Positions 47,166-60,084 are shown, counted from the first letter of the stretch. The stretch is 64,000 nt of DNA from Delphinus delphis (GCF_949987515.2 NC_082694.2:9355958-9419957), one strand, 5' to 3'. Notes: generated from the sequence alone by a model not told the origin. Made by a program: numbers and translations.

Positions 47166-49570
47166 CAATCTTCACACTGGTGAACACCACGTGGGACATG
47201 ACATCCCCATAAAATGCAGTAAAGCAAAAGTGCACCTCTTAAGCAATTCCTCCAGACCCTTAAGGAGTTACTGTTAAGGAACTACACACCAGGAAGGAGA
47301 GGGTGAGGGGACCTCCCGACCATGGGGCTCAGGGGACCCAGCCACTCAGCACTCCCCACACCAGCTCTTCAAGGTGCCCAGAGTAGATTAGCTTACTTTG
47401 ATGCTGTTTTTCCTCTTAGCTGCCCAGCACTCACCCGCCTCATCTGAACCACAGTTGCCTACACGCCGTTAAAGTGACCATGCCACCCACCCTCTCTCAG
47501 GCCACTCAACCTGGGGGGCAGGGGGTGGCAGAGAGACCCACACCAGGCACTCAGGGTATCTAGTTCCCCAGCATCAAGGGTCAGTCCCTGACCAAGGACC
47601 ATATCCTGCGCCCCCATGGGTGCTCCCTTCACACTTCAGTGTCTCTGGGCCTGTGCTGTTGCCGTCTGGAACTCAGATGTTCCCCGAGTGCCACTATGTC
47701 CCCGGCAAGGGTTACCAGGCCGGGGGCCACACGACCTGTGCTGACAGCCCCCTCCCACAGGCAGCAGTGCTTTCCAGGACTCCGGCCTCCTCCACCCTCC
47801 TCTCCCCCAGCCCACCCCATGACAGCGCCTGCCCCTTCAACAGGGGGAGACGAAACACGTTAATCAGAACCACCTGCCTCCAGCAGGGCCTCACTTTCTG
47901 CATTCACACTGCATACTTAGGGTGTCCCAGCAGTCTTTGTTTCCTCTGAAAAACACATGCAGCCTCTGGTCACCGGGGCACCTGTGGAATGGGAAGGCAA
48001 GTCGCAAATAACACAGGGACGGGCACACCCGTGACAGGAAGGAAAGGTAGTTCGATGAAGTTCGACGGTCACCTCCCGCAAGCAAAATATTTCACCCACA
48101 AACATGGAAAAACAAATTATGTTTCTACTGAGAAAGAACTGGACAGCAAAACAATCTGGGAGACCAGCACCGGCTCAGGCAGCGGAGATGCTGGGGTGAG
48201 AGGAAAGATGCCCGGTTCATCCACTGCCTGCGGAGCTGCCCCCGGGAGAGAAGACAAGAAAGGGTCTTGGGGTGGTCCTTGCCTTTTTTAAAAGGCGAAG
48301 TTAAGAAGTCTTCGGAGGCCAGGAAAAGCTGTTATTACACATGAGCAGATTTTCATCGTTAGCTTTGGAAACACAAAAGGAAGTTCCTGATTTCAGGAGC
48401 ATGAATTCAGGGAGTGTTTCTGGTAAAGATGCTTGAATACGTGCACATCCAGACCCCGAGCCCCCAGGGATTCCACTCAACCAGAAAGTAATGCGCGGCC
48501 CTTCCAGAAGCTCAACTTCCGGGGGCTACTGCCTCCTTGCAGGGGGGTGGGGAGGGGGAGGGGCGCGTGGGCATGCACACGCACGCACAGTGAGCGTGTA
48601 TACACGTGTGCAAGCGGCAGGCGTAAGTGCACGCCTGACTGGCGTGTGAGCACACGAGAGGTGTGAGGCACGTGCTGCACACAGGCGTTGGACTGGGGTG
48701 GGGGGAAGGTGACGGGAGCAGCTGGCCTGGCCAGCTTCACCCAGATGTGCAGCAGACACACGCTACGCCCAGCGGCTGGTGGCACAGGGAGGGCCCCAGG
48801 CTCCTCTTATTCCTGGGTCTGCCGTCCGACCATCCGAGAGGCTTTGAGTGTAGGCACTGCTCGCACATATATCCTTCTTAAAATGCAAATGCCTCGAAGA
48901 GCAGAACACAGTCGATTTCGCTGACACCTAGCGTTATGGGATCCCTTTCATCGGACAGAGAGCGAGGCACTTGGGATCACCCTTCTGCAAGGAAAAGCAG
49001 AATGAGGAGGGAAAGAGGCAGGAGAGATACAAGCAGACCCAGGCGTCTCTCAACTCCGCTGGCGAGGCCGGCCCTCCCCCAACCCTCTGGGGAGGGGGCA
49101 TGTCCGTGGCAGGCTCAGGGCGAGGATGGCTCTGGAAAGAGAAACTCTCTGCCTCTCCCAGGCCCTCCCACTCCAGGCCTCTTCCCACTCAGGGCATCTC
49201 GCCCACTGGCCCTCGCCTGGATCTCACACTCTGCCCGAAATCCCCACGCCCAGGCAGCCCTTGCCTTCTGAACACACCCATGGGTCCAGAAACCCCGAGG
49301 GAGCAACTGGGGAAAAGCAACTCCAGTCTGCGGAGCTCAGCACTGGCCCTGAGAACTCAGATTAGACTTCTACCATTTCTGTTCTTTAAATGAGGAAGTG
49401 GAGGCACAAAAGGAACAGTGACGTCTTTCAGGCTCGAGTATGAAGGCCCATGTGGAAGTGAGAAAGGTCTTAGGCCCTTGAGTTTTTAGCTAGACGCCCG
49501 TGCCTGGTTTTGCCAACACTTTCCCAACAAGCACAAAAACTCATCTTCCAAAACAGATAACAACTTGCAG
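47166..49570. other. Non-coding region, nothing recognised
   Basis: The GC content is mixed, with a GT/GCA-rich stretch at 48570-48700 holding many cacg and tgtg steps but no clean repeat. The frames are short and overlapping. Confidence 0.45.
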
Positions 49571-49978
49571 GCAAGACACAGCTAGTTGTGCCTCCGATGT
49601 CCATTCTTCCCTTCCTCCTTAGAAACAGGCCCAGGACCCTGACTCGGTTGGCATGGGGTTGCGTGCCTCCTTGGCATCTAGGTGTGGCCAGGGGTTCAGC
49701 TCTTGCCAACAAGATACAAGGACAGAGCTCGACGAGGAGTTCTCAGGAAGTTTGCCTTCCTGCGGCCTGGTGTCTGGAACGCCCACGAGCTCGGTATACC
49801 TCTAGCCGCCGTCCTGGACGTGAGGCCTGGGCTTAGGGATGGTAGGACACAAGCTCTGATTGCCCACCTCCAGACCTCAGTAGATAAAGAGAAATAAATG
49901 CCTACTTTAACTAAGCCTCTTTTCCTTCCGATTTGTTCTGTTACACACGACCAGGTGTTAATCCTAACAACTTTACCA
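49571..49978 (+). mobile_element. Probable old MaLR/ERVL-type LTR
   Basis: The right end (gagaaataaatgcctacttt, then gttctgttacacacgaccag and gttaatcctaac) is the kind of 3' end seen in MLT1-type LTRs. The inner cccaggaccctgactcggtt and caacaagatacaaggacaga are compatible. It is very diverged, so the family is tentative. Confidence 0.45.
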
Positions 49979-51233
49979 TTTCTCACTTATATCCAATGGT
50001 GGAGAACGCCACCATCCTGGAATGCTGAGAGCTGGGGATAAGGAAGGATACTATTTTAGATTTAAGTTCATTAACAGTCCCATTTTCCCCGAAAGAGGCC
50101 TTTAAACAAAGCATTCTCAAATTTACCCTGGGCTCCAGGCTAGGGTGAGTACATTCTCACAAGACCCTATAAGCATAAGAAGATTCACTTCGTTATAGAG
50201 TTATTTCATAAAACAGTTCCTTCCTAACGCAGTCAACACTTATAATCCTAAAAAAGCTACAACCAATCCTACTTCCAGGCCTGCCCCACTACCAAGCTCA
50301 GAAAGACTTAAAATACTGAATTCCTGTTTACTGCCCCAAACATTTAATAGCTTGGCTTGCATATTCAGTCCAGACAAATCTAGGTTATGAGGTAAAAATA
50401 GCCCCTTTTTATTCATTACAGTTAGTCCACTAAACTAGGTTCACAGTCTAAGCCATGGGCTGCTGGCTGCCATGACAAACACTGGTACAACCCTTAAGAG
50501 TTTAGGGAACAGCCAACCTACGGGTCTCTAACACTGGTCAGACCCTGTCACGTCCAGTTCCAAGGAATGATACAGCAATTTATGGCCCTGGAATTTGATC
50601 GTGTCTCATCTAATCCTGTTTGAAATGAGTCACACCCACTACAGCTTAGAACCCTCTTGGCCACAGAAGGTGCTGAGGCTGCGCTGGCTGCTGCGACGAG
50701 GAACGAACCTGCACACTAGACGGCGTGACCTGATGCCCTGAGAGCACACGGGGTCACAGCCCGATCGGCAAGTCCCCAGTGCAAAAGGCTTATGTTGTCC
50801 CAGGCCAGGAACTGATGGAGATTAATTTTAAAACCCGGAGCTTCTTAACCAAGATGGCGGTACGACTGTCACGGAAGCATTCTTTCTCTTTGAGCCAGTG
50901 AAACAACCCTGCACAAGGCCCCTGCTTCCCAATCCATCTGCTGGCTTTTCTTCTGTCCTTGACCAACGAGGTGAATACCTAGCTTGGTAAAGATATTTGA
51001 CTAATTAAAGAATGATTAAGTAATTAAGTTGACTCAAAATGCAAAGATCATCCTCCCTCTGCTGAAGTTATTCAAAATATCATAACAGCTCGAAGGCACC
51101 TATAATGATAATCACAAAACACGTGTCTTGAGAAATCACACGCAGAACACCAACTATTTCCAAGATTATTTTTGCTATCAAGACACGTTCCTGTTCTCAC
51201 GGGCTCAATGGCATTTCAAGGAGACACACAAGG
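49979..51233. other. Non-coding region, unclassified
   Basis: The sequence is AT-rich and unusually free of open frames on both strands. A YY1-type string aagatggcgg occurs at 50851-50860. The block could hold an undetected old retroelement interior, but I cannot name one. Confidence 0.4.
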
Positions 51234-51447
51234 GCTTCCCCGGTGGCGCAGTGGTTGGGAGTCCACCTGCCAATGCAGGGGATACGGGTTCGTGCCCCGG
51301 TCCGGGAAGATCCCACATGCCGTGGAGCGGCTGGGCCCGTGAGCCGTGGCCGCTGAGCCTGCGCGTCCAGAGCCTGTGCTCCGCAACGGGAGAGGCCACA
51401 GCAATGAGAGGCCCGCGTACCACAAAAAAAAAAAAAAAAAAAAAAAA
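51234..51447 (+). mobile_element. CHR-type SINE (short cetacean form)
   Basis: The head gggcttccccggtggcgcag at 51234 and ggttcgtgccccggtccggg lead to ggagcggctgggcccgtgag, ccgtggccgctgagcctgcg and a terminal gcccgcgtaccac, followed by an A-run of about 25. A clear target-site duplication is not visible. Confidence 0.92.
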
Positions 51448-52879
51448 GGTCAGGGATGGCTAAAAAGAAATAAAATAGGTCAAAAACAGAGTAAAAAGGA
51501 GGTCAGAGAGACGTAAGTGGAGAAGTCAGGGAAGGATGTCAAGCTGCCAGAGAGAATCCAGAGCTGAACCAGACAATAACTGTGCATAAATTATCAAGGC
51601 AAAATATCAGAGAGTAGAGTGGTCTCCATCAGTCCATGGAGAATGACAAGGATCTGGGCTTCAACATAGAGTGCAGTTGTACTGGGGGACTTCCTGCAAA
51701 GAGCCTCAGAGTCGGGGTGTGGGGATGGAGCACAGGTGGAGGAGCCAGGGGCGGCACCGGATGCTCTACTTGGACCAGGAAGAGTTTGGTCTGCATGGTA
51801 CACAGGGAGCGTCCATCTCCACGGACACGCCCGGGGTCCTCCAGCATCTCTGACACGAAGCTTCTCCATTCTGGAAAGCTGCTGCTGAGTCACTACAGAG
51901 CGGAGGGAAAGTGAAAGAGCACGAGGCAGGAGGTGGGCTTCCAAGGCCACAGACTCCAGAAGCACTTCCCTAAATAGACTTCATGTATGTCTGTGTCTGA
52001 GCCTGAGGCCCACCAAACCAAGCACACACAAGACTTCGCCCATGCAGCCCTCAGGCACCATCACAGTTCCACTGCGATGCAGGATTGGGGGCCAAGGGGG
52101 CAGGAATGCAGGGACTGACCTTCACTAGATGAACAAGGAAGGAGAAGGTAACACTCAGGCCCGACTTCCCCAAATCACCTGCAAGCCGGGGGTAAAACCC
52201 AAACGCGCCTTCCTCCTCCCCCAGGTGGGCCTGTCGACCAGCAGGGTGTTTCCGCAAGGTCAACCCACTCACCCACCACTCCTCTTCCAAGCCAGAGCAG
52301 TAACAACGCGTGGAAGATTCTGGGGCACCTTGAGGCTGCTTGGCACACGCTCCACCAATGACTCCATTTTACTGGCCATCTGATCAGCACCCAATCAGGC
52401 AATGCGATCATACGGTTTAACGTGTGTTTACGCAGAACACAGTCGAAGCAATGACTAAGAAATGTGAAAATACTTACCATTCCACTGCACACAATCACAA
52501 GTTTCTATGTGCTTTAGAGAAAAAAAAAAGTGTCAGTAGAAGACAGCTGGGTCAGTGGCCACCTGACTAAACATCTATGAGCCCAGGCCACTCTCACTTC
52601 CCTCTTCTGCCCACATCCTTCTCCTCTGACCTTTGCCGGCAGTCCCCTACCTCTCAAAATCTCCTTCTTCTGCAGCATTTCCCTTTAGAGGTGCCCTGGG
52701 AAGGACTGAGAGATGGGATGCACTCTAGCCTTTTGAATACACTTTTTAGAACAGGGCACAGTAGGAAAAAGGGTAATCGAGACTGCAAAGTCGAGAGGGG
52801 AAACGCCGGACCTCCTGCGAGACGGTACCTTCCCTGGACCGGCACTGGTCCAGAGCTGCAGTGCCCAGACCTCTCCTGC
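51448..52879. other. Non-coding region, nothing recognised
   Basis: There are no named repeats or exons. An A-run of about 10 lies at 52521-52530. Confidence 0.45.
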
Positions 52880-52990
52880 TTGTATCAATACTATTTAATC
52901 CACACAGCACCCGCCCCCATCCCCGCGAGCCAGGCACCTTCCGCATTTTACACATGAGAAAGCTGACTCAGGTTCTTGTCCAGCACTTTC
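52880..52990 (-). mobile_element. MIR SINE fragment, antisense
   Basis: The strings tatttaatccacacagcacc, gcgagccaggcaccttccgc and attttacacatgagaaagct follow the antisense MIR. Confidence 0.55.
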
Positions 52991-54712
52991 TCTTCCCACA
53001 ATCCAACTTGCCCCCCTCAAAAAACAGACACTGACACCCCGAAGCCATTACTGCGTATGCTTTGTGACACAAACCAGACTAACCCCGGCGTGAAACAATG
53101 CATATCACCCCGTCCCAACGGCAGCCAGGGCGACGTGGGAGCTGTCCTGTCACTGCTCACAGGCAACAGTGGGGCCAGCCTCCAAACAAGCCAGACGCAG
53201 ACACCTGTCCACATCTGTCTCCACCTCTACCCCCTTTCCCCGCCCTCCCTCTGTAGGTCACCATATGCTGATCCGCCCTGTCAGAAGGATGGGTCAGGCG
53301 TCCAGAGTCACATTTTAAACCTCTGAAAAGTCGACACACTCCCTGCCACGGCCTCCCCAGTCTCAGAGTGGCCAGGCTGAGGACCCCCAACAGCTTCGGG
53401 AGGATCTGGCCCAGGTGGTCAAACACCACAAACAGTAAACCAGAGTGAGACCAGGAAGTTCAGACCCCTCCCTGCTGTCCTTGGGGCTCCAGCTCCACTC
53501 CCCCGGCCCACACCGCTAAAAGGCCCTTCTCATTTCCCATCCGTGGCTCTCCACCTGGAGTAAGCCACGCACCCACCCCCCCCGAGGCCCCCTCCCCGGC
53601 AAAAGACCCCGTGTCCGTCCGTACACGTCCAGCGGAGCCCCCTCCTCCCCGTGCTCAACCCTCGGATTTAATACTTTTTGAAAAAAACCCACAGGAAGAA
53701 AAAATCACACCGTGACAATACCCACACACACACGTGCAAGTCACTACCTGTGGGATCAAAAAATGCTTACCCTCCCTGTAGGAAATATACTTGGATATTT
53801 TCTATTTTATTTCAAAAACATTTTTAATGCCGGTTACAATCTCAAATTGATGTCACAAACCACTGCCGTCTGAAGACACTATCCTGGACCCTCCCCAGGC
53901 CCCCTCCCCCTGGGCTGCCCTTCCTTCCTGGGCCGTCAGCACCGATGCAGAGGCGCTCAGCGTGAGGCTCCCATACATCACTTTTGTGTATTAGGATGAA
54001 CCTTGAAAGCCGTGCAAAGTCAAGAAAATCTAGAAATACCTCGGCTCCCTAGTTCCAGGAAAGGTCTGGAACAGTGGGCTAGTCTGATCCCACGAATCAC
54101 ACCATGGAGGCGGCTGTTTTACTCCACCCGAGCGTGAAGGTGAGGCTGTGCCTCCGAAAGGGGACGATAAAGCAGGTCGCACCCCACTGCCATTATAAAT
54201 AGTCCCTGAGGCTGCAGCCCCTCCAGGCCCGTTCCTTCCGCGTTCCCCAAGCCCCTCCTAACGGCACTGCTCCCTGTTTCTTCCTAATTGAGTGAGAAGT
54301 AGCAGCAGGTGCAAACCCCACACACCTGAACACGCTTAGGAAAGTGAGCCAGCAGGGCCCGCGCACCCCATCCCCACTGGGCCAGAGAGAGAAGCTGGGG
54401 CCGGCGCTCCCAACGCGGCCCCCTTCAGTGCCGAGTCCTGCAGGGAGGGCATGGGCCCCGCTCAGAGGGGCTGGAGAGACTGCGGGCACGGGAGCTGGGA
54501 CACTCAGCTGGGCCCATACACTGCGGCAGGGGGCCAAGGAGGGCAAAGCCGCCCACAGGCTCCTTAAACGCTCTGCACGCCCCTCGGCTGACACTGTGGG
54601 CTGACCTCCCAACTTTTCCCTCCCGTCCGCCTGTTCTGGGAACTGTCCTCTCTGGATTCGGAAGCACCAGCTCCATACCCAGCTGAGGAGTGGGGGGGGG
54701 TCTTGATTAGAC
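52991..54712. other. Non-coding region, nothing recognised
   Basis: The left half is C-rich, with a run of C near 53574-53583. An AT-rich part lies at 53660-53860. GC-rich DNA with chance frames extends from 54190 to 54700. Confidence 0.45.
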
Positions 54713-54905
54713 TAAGGGAGCAATTCTCAAACTGGACCCTGCATCAGAATCACCTGGAAGGCTTGTTTCGCAACAGATCGCTGGGCCCCAACCCAGAGTT
54801 TCTGAGTCAGTCGGTTGGTTGGGGCCTGAGACTGCGTTTTGGACAAGTCTCAGGTGGTGCTGATGCGGCGGGTCTGGGGGCCACATTCGGAGGAGCGCTC
54901 CTAAG
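54713..54905 (-). mobile_element. MER5A-type hAT element, antisense
   Basis: The strings agcaattctcaaactggacc, atcagaatcacctggaaggc, cagagtttctgagtcagtcg and gggggccacattcggagg are the reverse complement of MER5A from end to end. Left and right ends are both present, though decayed. Confidence 0.78.
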
Positions 54906-56124
54906 TCAGCCGGCCCACAGCCTCCTGTTCTGGGTCCGGGGAGGCCACATGATGCTCACTGCTCCCACAGACCGGAGGGAGGACAGGCAGACCCTGTGGC
55001 TGGGGACTGGCTGGCATGTCTCCTTCACGCAGTCTCGCTGACGCTAAGGACCATCTCATAACTGCGGGGACGCTGACCCTGGGATGAAGCATCTAGGTCC
55101 TCGATGAAACTTCAAAACTGCTGCTAGAGTAGGACTCCAGGTCTGTGAGACAGTAAACGTCCTCATTGCTGACTTGGCAGCCAAAAGCACCCCAACTGAC
55201 CCGCCCCATAATCCATAACCCCAGGGAGACTCCTGAACTGGGTATCCTCATTTCCTAACAGGACCTGTTCTCTCAGAAACACGCACCTGCCTAAATGCAT
55301 TTCTTTTGCTCTCCCAGAATATGCACACCAAGGTCATCCGTCTTGAAAGCTCTAATTCATGGGTTAGAGAATGCACCACTTGAAATGCAAGCAACACAGG
55401 ACAGGGAAGGAAAGGAGTTCCACATCTTGGAGTGAGTTTTATCAGGCAGCTACTGTAACAGCCGCTGATGCCAGACATTCAAGGGCACTGGTGGAGGCAT
55501 GGGGCAGGGAGCAGGGAGGGAGGCCGGGGGTTTCAGGAGACCTCAGAGTCCTGCCTGCAAGCATAAGAGAAGGGGCGCTGCAGGGGCTCGAGGTCAGGGA
55601 AAGAATAGGTGTCTGAGGGACAGGCTCTGAGGAAGGGAGCTGAGGGGAGCTGGTCGCTTGGCCCCTCCAGTGGTCCCCTCCCCTCCTCCTGGAGGCTAGA
55701 GGACACCTGTCTGTTCTCCTGACCCCATTCCAGAAAATGGACACCTCCTCTTTATCCCCAGAGCATGCCCCTCCCCACCAGATACTGCCTGCCTCTGAGA
55801 CCCTCCCAGGTGACCCCCACTGAGCAGACCGCACACGGAAAGGCCTGCAGTGTCTCAGCTGTCCCAGGTCAGCAGCTGTGGGCAGAGAGGAAGGGCCAAC
55901 TGGGCTAGCTGGCAGGCCCATGACAGGGCACAAACAAGGTCTGCAGAGAGAGGATACAAGCACACAGCACCCAGGGGCCCTGGGTTCCCATTTCCCGGCC
56001 GGGTCATGACAAAAGGGATGGTTAAGAGATTAAACCCAACCAGAAGAGGCTGCGCTAGTTCCACGCGGCCTCCCACACGTGCTTTCCATATAGACTCATC
56101 CTAAGGTACATCCCCTGGGTTTTC
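54906..56124. other. Non-coding region, nothing recognised
   Basis: Mixed sequence. A 173-codon minus frame at 55442-55963 resembles no family. Confidence 0.45.
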
Positions 56125-56292
56125 AGCAGGCATCAGGCGCCATTGCACACACCTGACGTGTATTAACTCATTCGAGCCCCCAGCAAAGCCTCTGGGTTTG
56201 CTGCTGCCATCAGCCCAGTTTTGCGGGTGAGAAAAACAGGCACAGAAAGATGAAGCCACTCGCCCAAAGTCACACAGCCAGTTGGAGACCTA
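56125..56292 (-). mobile_element. MIR SINE, antisense
   Basis: The strings tgtattaactcattcgagcc, cagttttgcgggtgagaaaa and cccaaagtcacacagccagt are the MIR reverse complement. It is one of the better-preserved copies. Confidence 0.75.
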
Positions 56293-56499
56293 CAGGAAGT
56301 TTGACTGCAGAGTCCACAATAGCTCCAGGAATAAAACAGATGGTTTTGAGAGATGTGTATGTTCACCAAGCAGGACTGAGTAAAAAAGCCCTTTACTGAG
56401 ACAGAAATTGTTGATACTGAGGACTCCAGGTAACTGATTTTCACATCCATGCTGACACATAAAGCATTCATTTCAAAATCCTGTGAAGGAAGCTACCTA

Positions 56500-56690
56500 A
56501 TTTCGTGGAGACGGCACTAGATCCAGACAGACCCGGGTCTGAATCCCGGTTCAACCACTTACAATCACTCCCAGGTGGTGCCTTAATCATGCCTCGCCTC
56601 AGCCACCCCCTCAACACCACTGGTCTTCTCCCGGGACCTTGCTGAGAACGCATATGGACGCTTGGCCCAGGGCCTGGAACGTAGGGGTGC
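56500..56690 (+). mobile_element. MIR SINE
   Basis: The left part reads agacccgggtctgaatcccg, then gttcaaccacttacaatcac. The right part is decayed near ggcctggaacgtaggggtgc. Confidence 0.55.
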
Positions 56691-56824
56691 TCAGATATGT
56701 TAGTTTCCTTCTCCTTTAGGATGAAAAATGCATCACCCTTAAAGGAGACATCAAAGGCTGCTGAGAATAAAGTCCGAAGTTATAGTACCTTCCACAACCC
56801 GGCAAGATAACCTCATAAGAAAAA

Positions 56825-58690
56825 ATGGTCAAAAGGTATGAACAGGCTATTCACAGAAGCTAAAATATGAACTGGCAAGAAAAGGTTTTCAATATTTTTG
56901 GTAATTTGGGAAATGTAATTTAAAAAGTAGTGTCTTCTTTATCCATTAGATTGGCAAAAATTAACAAGATTTATACTCTTCAGTTCAGTGTTGGCCAAAT
57001 TAAAGGGAAAAAGGCAATTCCACACACTGACGAATGCACAGAGTGATAAAGCTTCTTGGAAGGGGTGAGGGGGCGATGTGGCAAAGCTATCCATTTAATA
57101 TTACTCTTTAACCCAGAAATTCTACTTCGAGGGATCCAGGAGACTGAAATATTTGTGTTGACAATGACGTGGTTCACAGATTCCCCACTATTTTTAGAGC
57201 AGAATATTGGAAACAACCTAAAAGTCCATCAATAAAGGACAGTTAAGGAAATAACAGTACACCCACACTCTGGAATACAGACCAAACTTTTCATGTCAGT
57301 GCATATAGCTCCTCAGGACATAGCATTAAATTTAAAAAGTAAAGCAGAGAAAATTTTGTATGACGTGTCTCCACTTATGTCTACAATGAGAACACCTGTC
57401 CACTGAAAAGGCCTGGAAGCAGCAAGGAGCACACCTAGCTCCCAGATCTGGGTTTTTCAGTATCATTCTCCACTAAAATGAACTTGGACTCTTTGGAGAA
57501 ATGGCTGATTCCAGGGCTGGAAAGTACAAGCTGAGTCTTGGAGGTTTTGTGCCAGAAAGTAAAGAAGTCCTCAAAGATGATGAGAACACATCAAAAGGAC
57601 AGGAGGGCCAGCTGGAAGGGGCTTCTGCAGGCCAAGTCTGGGACAATTTAAGCAGAAAAGTGGGTAATGAGCATAACAAACTATAATCTATTGTATAAAG
57701 CAGGAATTCATTCATGAGGGCGGAGACATGGTTAAACCAAAGAGTAAATGAGGGAGAAAGTAAAGTTCTTCCTTTTAGTACAATTCCAACTGATAAGCAT
57801 AGAAAGAAACATGGAATTAGAAAATCACCATCTGTCAACTATCGTAACTGATCTGGGTAAGCATCATCAATGGATTCTTAAACTAGTGGGTGAAAGTATG
57901 AGGAGTAACAGTATATTTACAGTCTCAAGTGATCTTACTATGAGATACATATTAACAACAAAGGGAAAAACGGTAACTTTCTGTGAGGGAATCTGACAGG
58001 CAGGATCTTAATGAAGTGATGACAGGACCAGTGAATGGGACTAATCAACAGCATATGCCTCCCACCGTGAGACACGCTAAGACGGCTGCAGCACCGCCCC
58101 GTGCCACACCTGCCAAAAGTGCATCATATGAATCTAGGCAGGAGGAAACCACGGGCAAACCCAAGGGGAGGGACATTATCCAAAACACAGGCAGTTGTCT
58201 TCAAAGATGTCAATGTCAAAGTCATGAAATACAAAGACAGATTCAGGAACTGTTCCAGATTAAAGGAGACTAAAGAGACAGGATGGTTTAAGGCACCACA
58301 GAATCTTGGATTTCCTTTTGCTCTAAAGTGGCCTACTGGCGAGATCTGAAAAAGACCTGTAGATTAAATAATAGCGTTGCATCAACATTTAATTTCCTGA
58401 TTTCTAATAATCATGCTGTTGTTTTGTAAGAGAATGTCCTTGTTTTTATGAAATACACAATAAAGTATTTAGCAGTAAAGGTGTATCAAGTCTGCAACTT
58501 AACATTAAACATTTCAGAGAAAAGTAATCACACACACACACAAATATGAGAGAGGATAAACCAAATGTCAACATTCGGAGAATCTGGGTAAAGGATATCT
58601 TGGAACTCTTTGGATTATTCTTTCAACTTTTCAGTGAATCTGAAATACTATATTTTTTTAAAAAAATTTTTAAGAGAGCAAGGTATGCAT
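56825..58690 (+). mobile_element. Old L1 (L1M) ORF2 end and 3' UTR
   Basis: From 56825 the text is L1-like: ttagattggcaaaaattaac, agaaattctacttcgaggga and acctaaaagtccatcaataa. From about 57490 it is the 3' UTR (ttggagaaatggctgattcc), ending near 58600-58690 with ggaactctttggattattct. Both parts are in plus orientation. It may be one element or two neighbours. All frames are broken. A (CA)n run lies at 58529-58542. Confidence 0.72.
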
Positions 58691-58782
58691 ATGCATAGAA
58701 AAATACAGGTCAATTCCTGGGGATTAAGTTCACAATGGTATTTTCCTTAAAAGCACAGAGAGACAAAATGAAGCAGGCCTAC

Positions 58783-59036
58783 CCTGGTGTTACTACTGGT
58801 CTCCCTAGAATATGCTGTCCTCACAGAGCTTCTGTTCCAGGACACTGGAAAAAGCTGTTTTGAAGGATCTCTCAAGACTAGCTCGTTAACCAAGTTCCAC
58901 AGAAGCAGCAACAACATAATCAAGGCTTCTTCACTGCAAATTTGTGCTATTTTTCCCTCAGTGAAAGCCACAGCATCCTGACACTGTGCGTAGCTGATGA
59001 TGCTACAGGACCCTTCCTGGAATACATAATCTCTAA
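58783..59036 (-). other. Possible minus-strand coding exon, unidentified
   Basis: The minus strand is open for about 100 codons from an ATG at 59049, in DNA of modest GC content where long frames are less expected. A candidate acceptor (cttctttag) precedes agattatg at 59036. A weak candidate donor (caccagg followed by gtaggc) lies near 58783. The frame holds the residues FRDYVFQEGS, then SYAQCQDAV and a leucine-rich stretch before WNLVNELVLRDP. It looks protein-like, but I cannot place it in a family. It lies about 2.2 kb downstream of the putative minus-strand first exon at the CpG island. The polypyrimidine tract of the acceptor is poor. A chance frame is quite possible. Confidence 0.2.
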
Positions 59037-60084
59037 AGAAGTTTTTCATAAGAAACCAGGATAAAACAGTCTTGGTCCAAAGTCTCCCCCTCTACTGTGT
59101 CTTACTGGATTCTTGAAATGTTAAGCCATGGGATGGGGATCAGTTTGTCCCACACACCCTTTTGCTTCCATTCCTCTGGTGCCCTTGCAGATTTGCTGGC
59201 TGAGGAGAATGCTCCCAGGCAGGCAGCTGGCTAACGGGACTTGAATGGTCAATAGTTCTATCATACACAACCTGTCTCTCTAGAGCTTTACAGCTTACAA
59301 CCTCTTATGTATATTATTTGATTTCATCCTTCCCTTAAACTGATTTTTTTTTTTTTTTTTACTTACTAATGGCATTAAGTCTAACAGCAATACAACAAAA
59401 TATACAGTTTCCAAAAACAATGAGTTATAATGTCTACCCTTGACTTTGCGTCTAGCTGGGAGGCAGGAATTGCACCTGAGCAGACAAACACTCTGAGACA
59501 GCATAAGCCTAATGAAAAATAGTTGGATAAGTAAACCGGCTAGTGGAATTAGTACAACTAATTCTACCACTGAGCTCAGTAGAAATACAGCCCTCCTTTC
59601 TCTTTGTATTTTTCCAGCATTTATTCCTTTAAGCCCTGTCTTCAGGGCAAACCCTCCTTGTAAATGTAACTCTGGCTTGTTGTTACAGAGGCTTGTTTGC
59701 AAGACACCACAGGGAACCAGGCCTTGTGGGCTCCAGTTCGCACGCAACGCCGCCCCCCACCCCCCACCCCCGGACAGCATCGCGGTCTCCTGACACCAGC
59801 CCTCCAACACAGCAACCACACTGACCTTCCCACACAGGCACCATCATCTCAACTTTCTTCAAAGAAACCAGTGAACTGACTCTTCCAGAAGTAAACATTT
59901 CAGCAAAGGACCCCCCAAACAAAGGCCCTAGCCTAAATCCAAAGACAAAATTCCTGTTAAAGAAAACCTGTTTTCAATCAAAGAAAAATTAGGCTTAATT
60001 CTAGGACAATCTATAGTTAGCCTATGTGCACTTACCAATGCCAACAGCATCTAGATTCCAAAACAAACTCAGCAAAGTAGGTTC

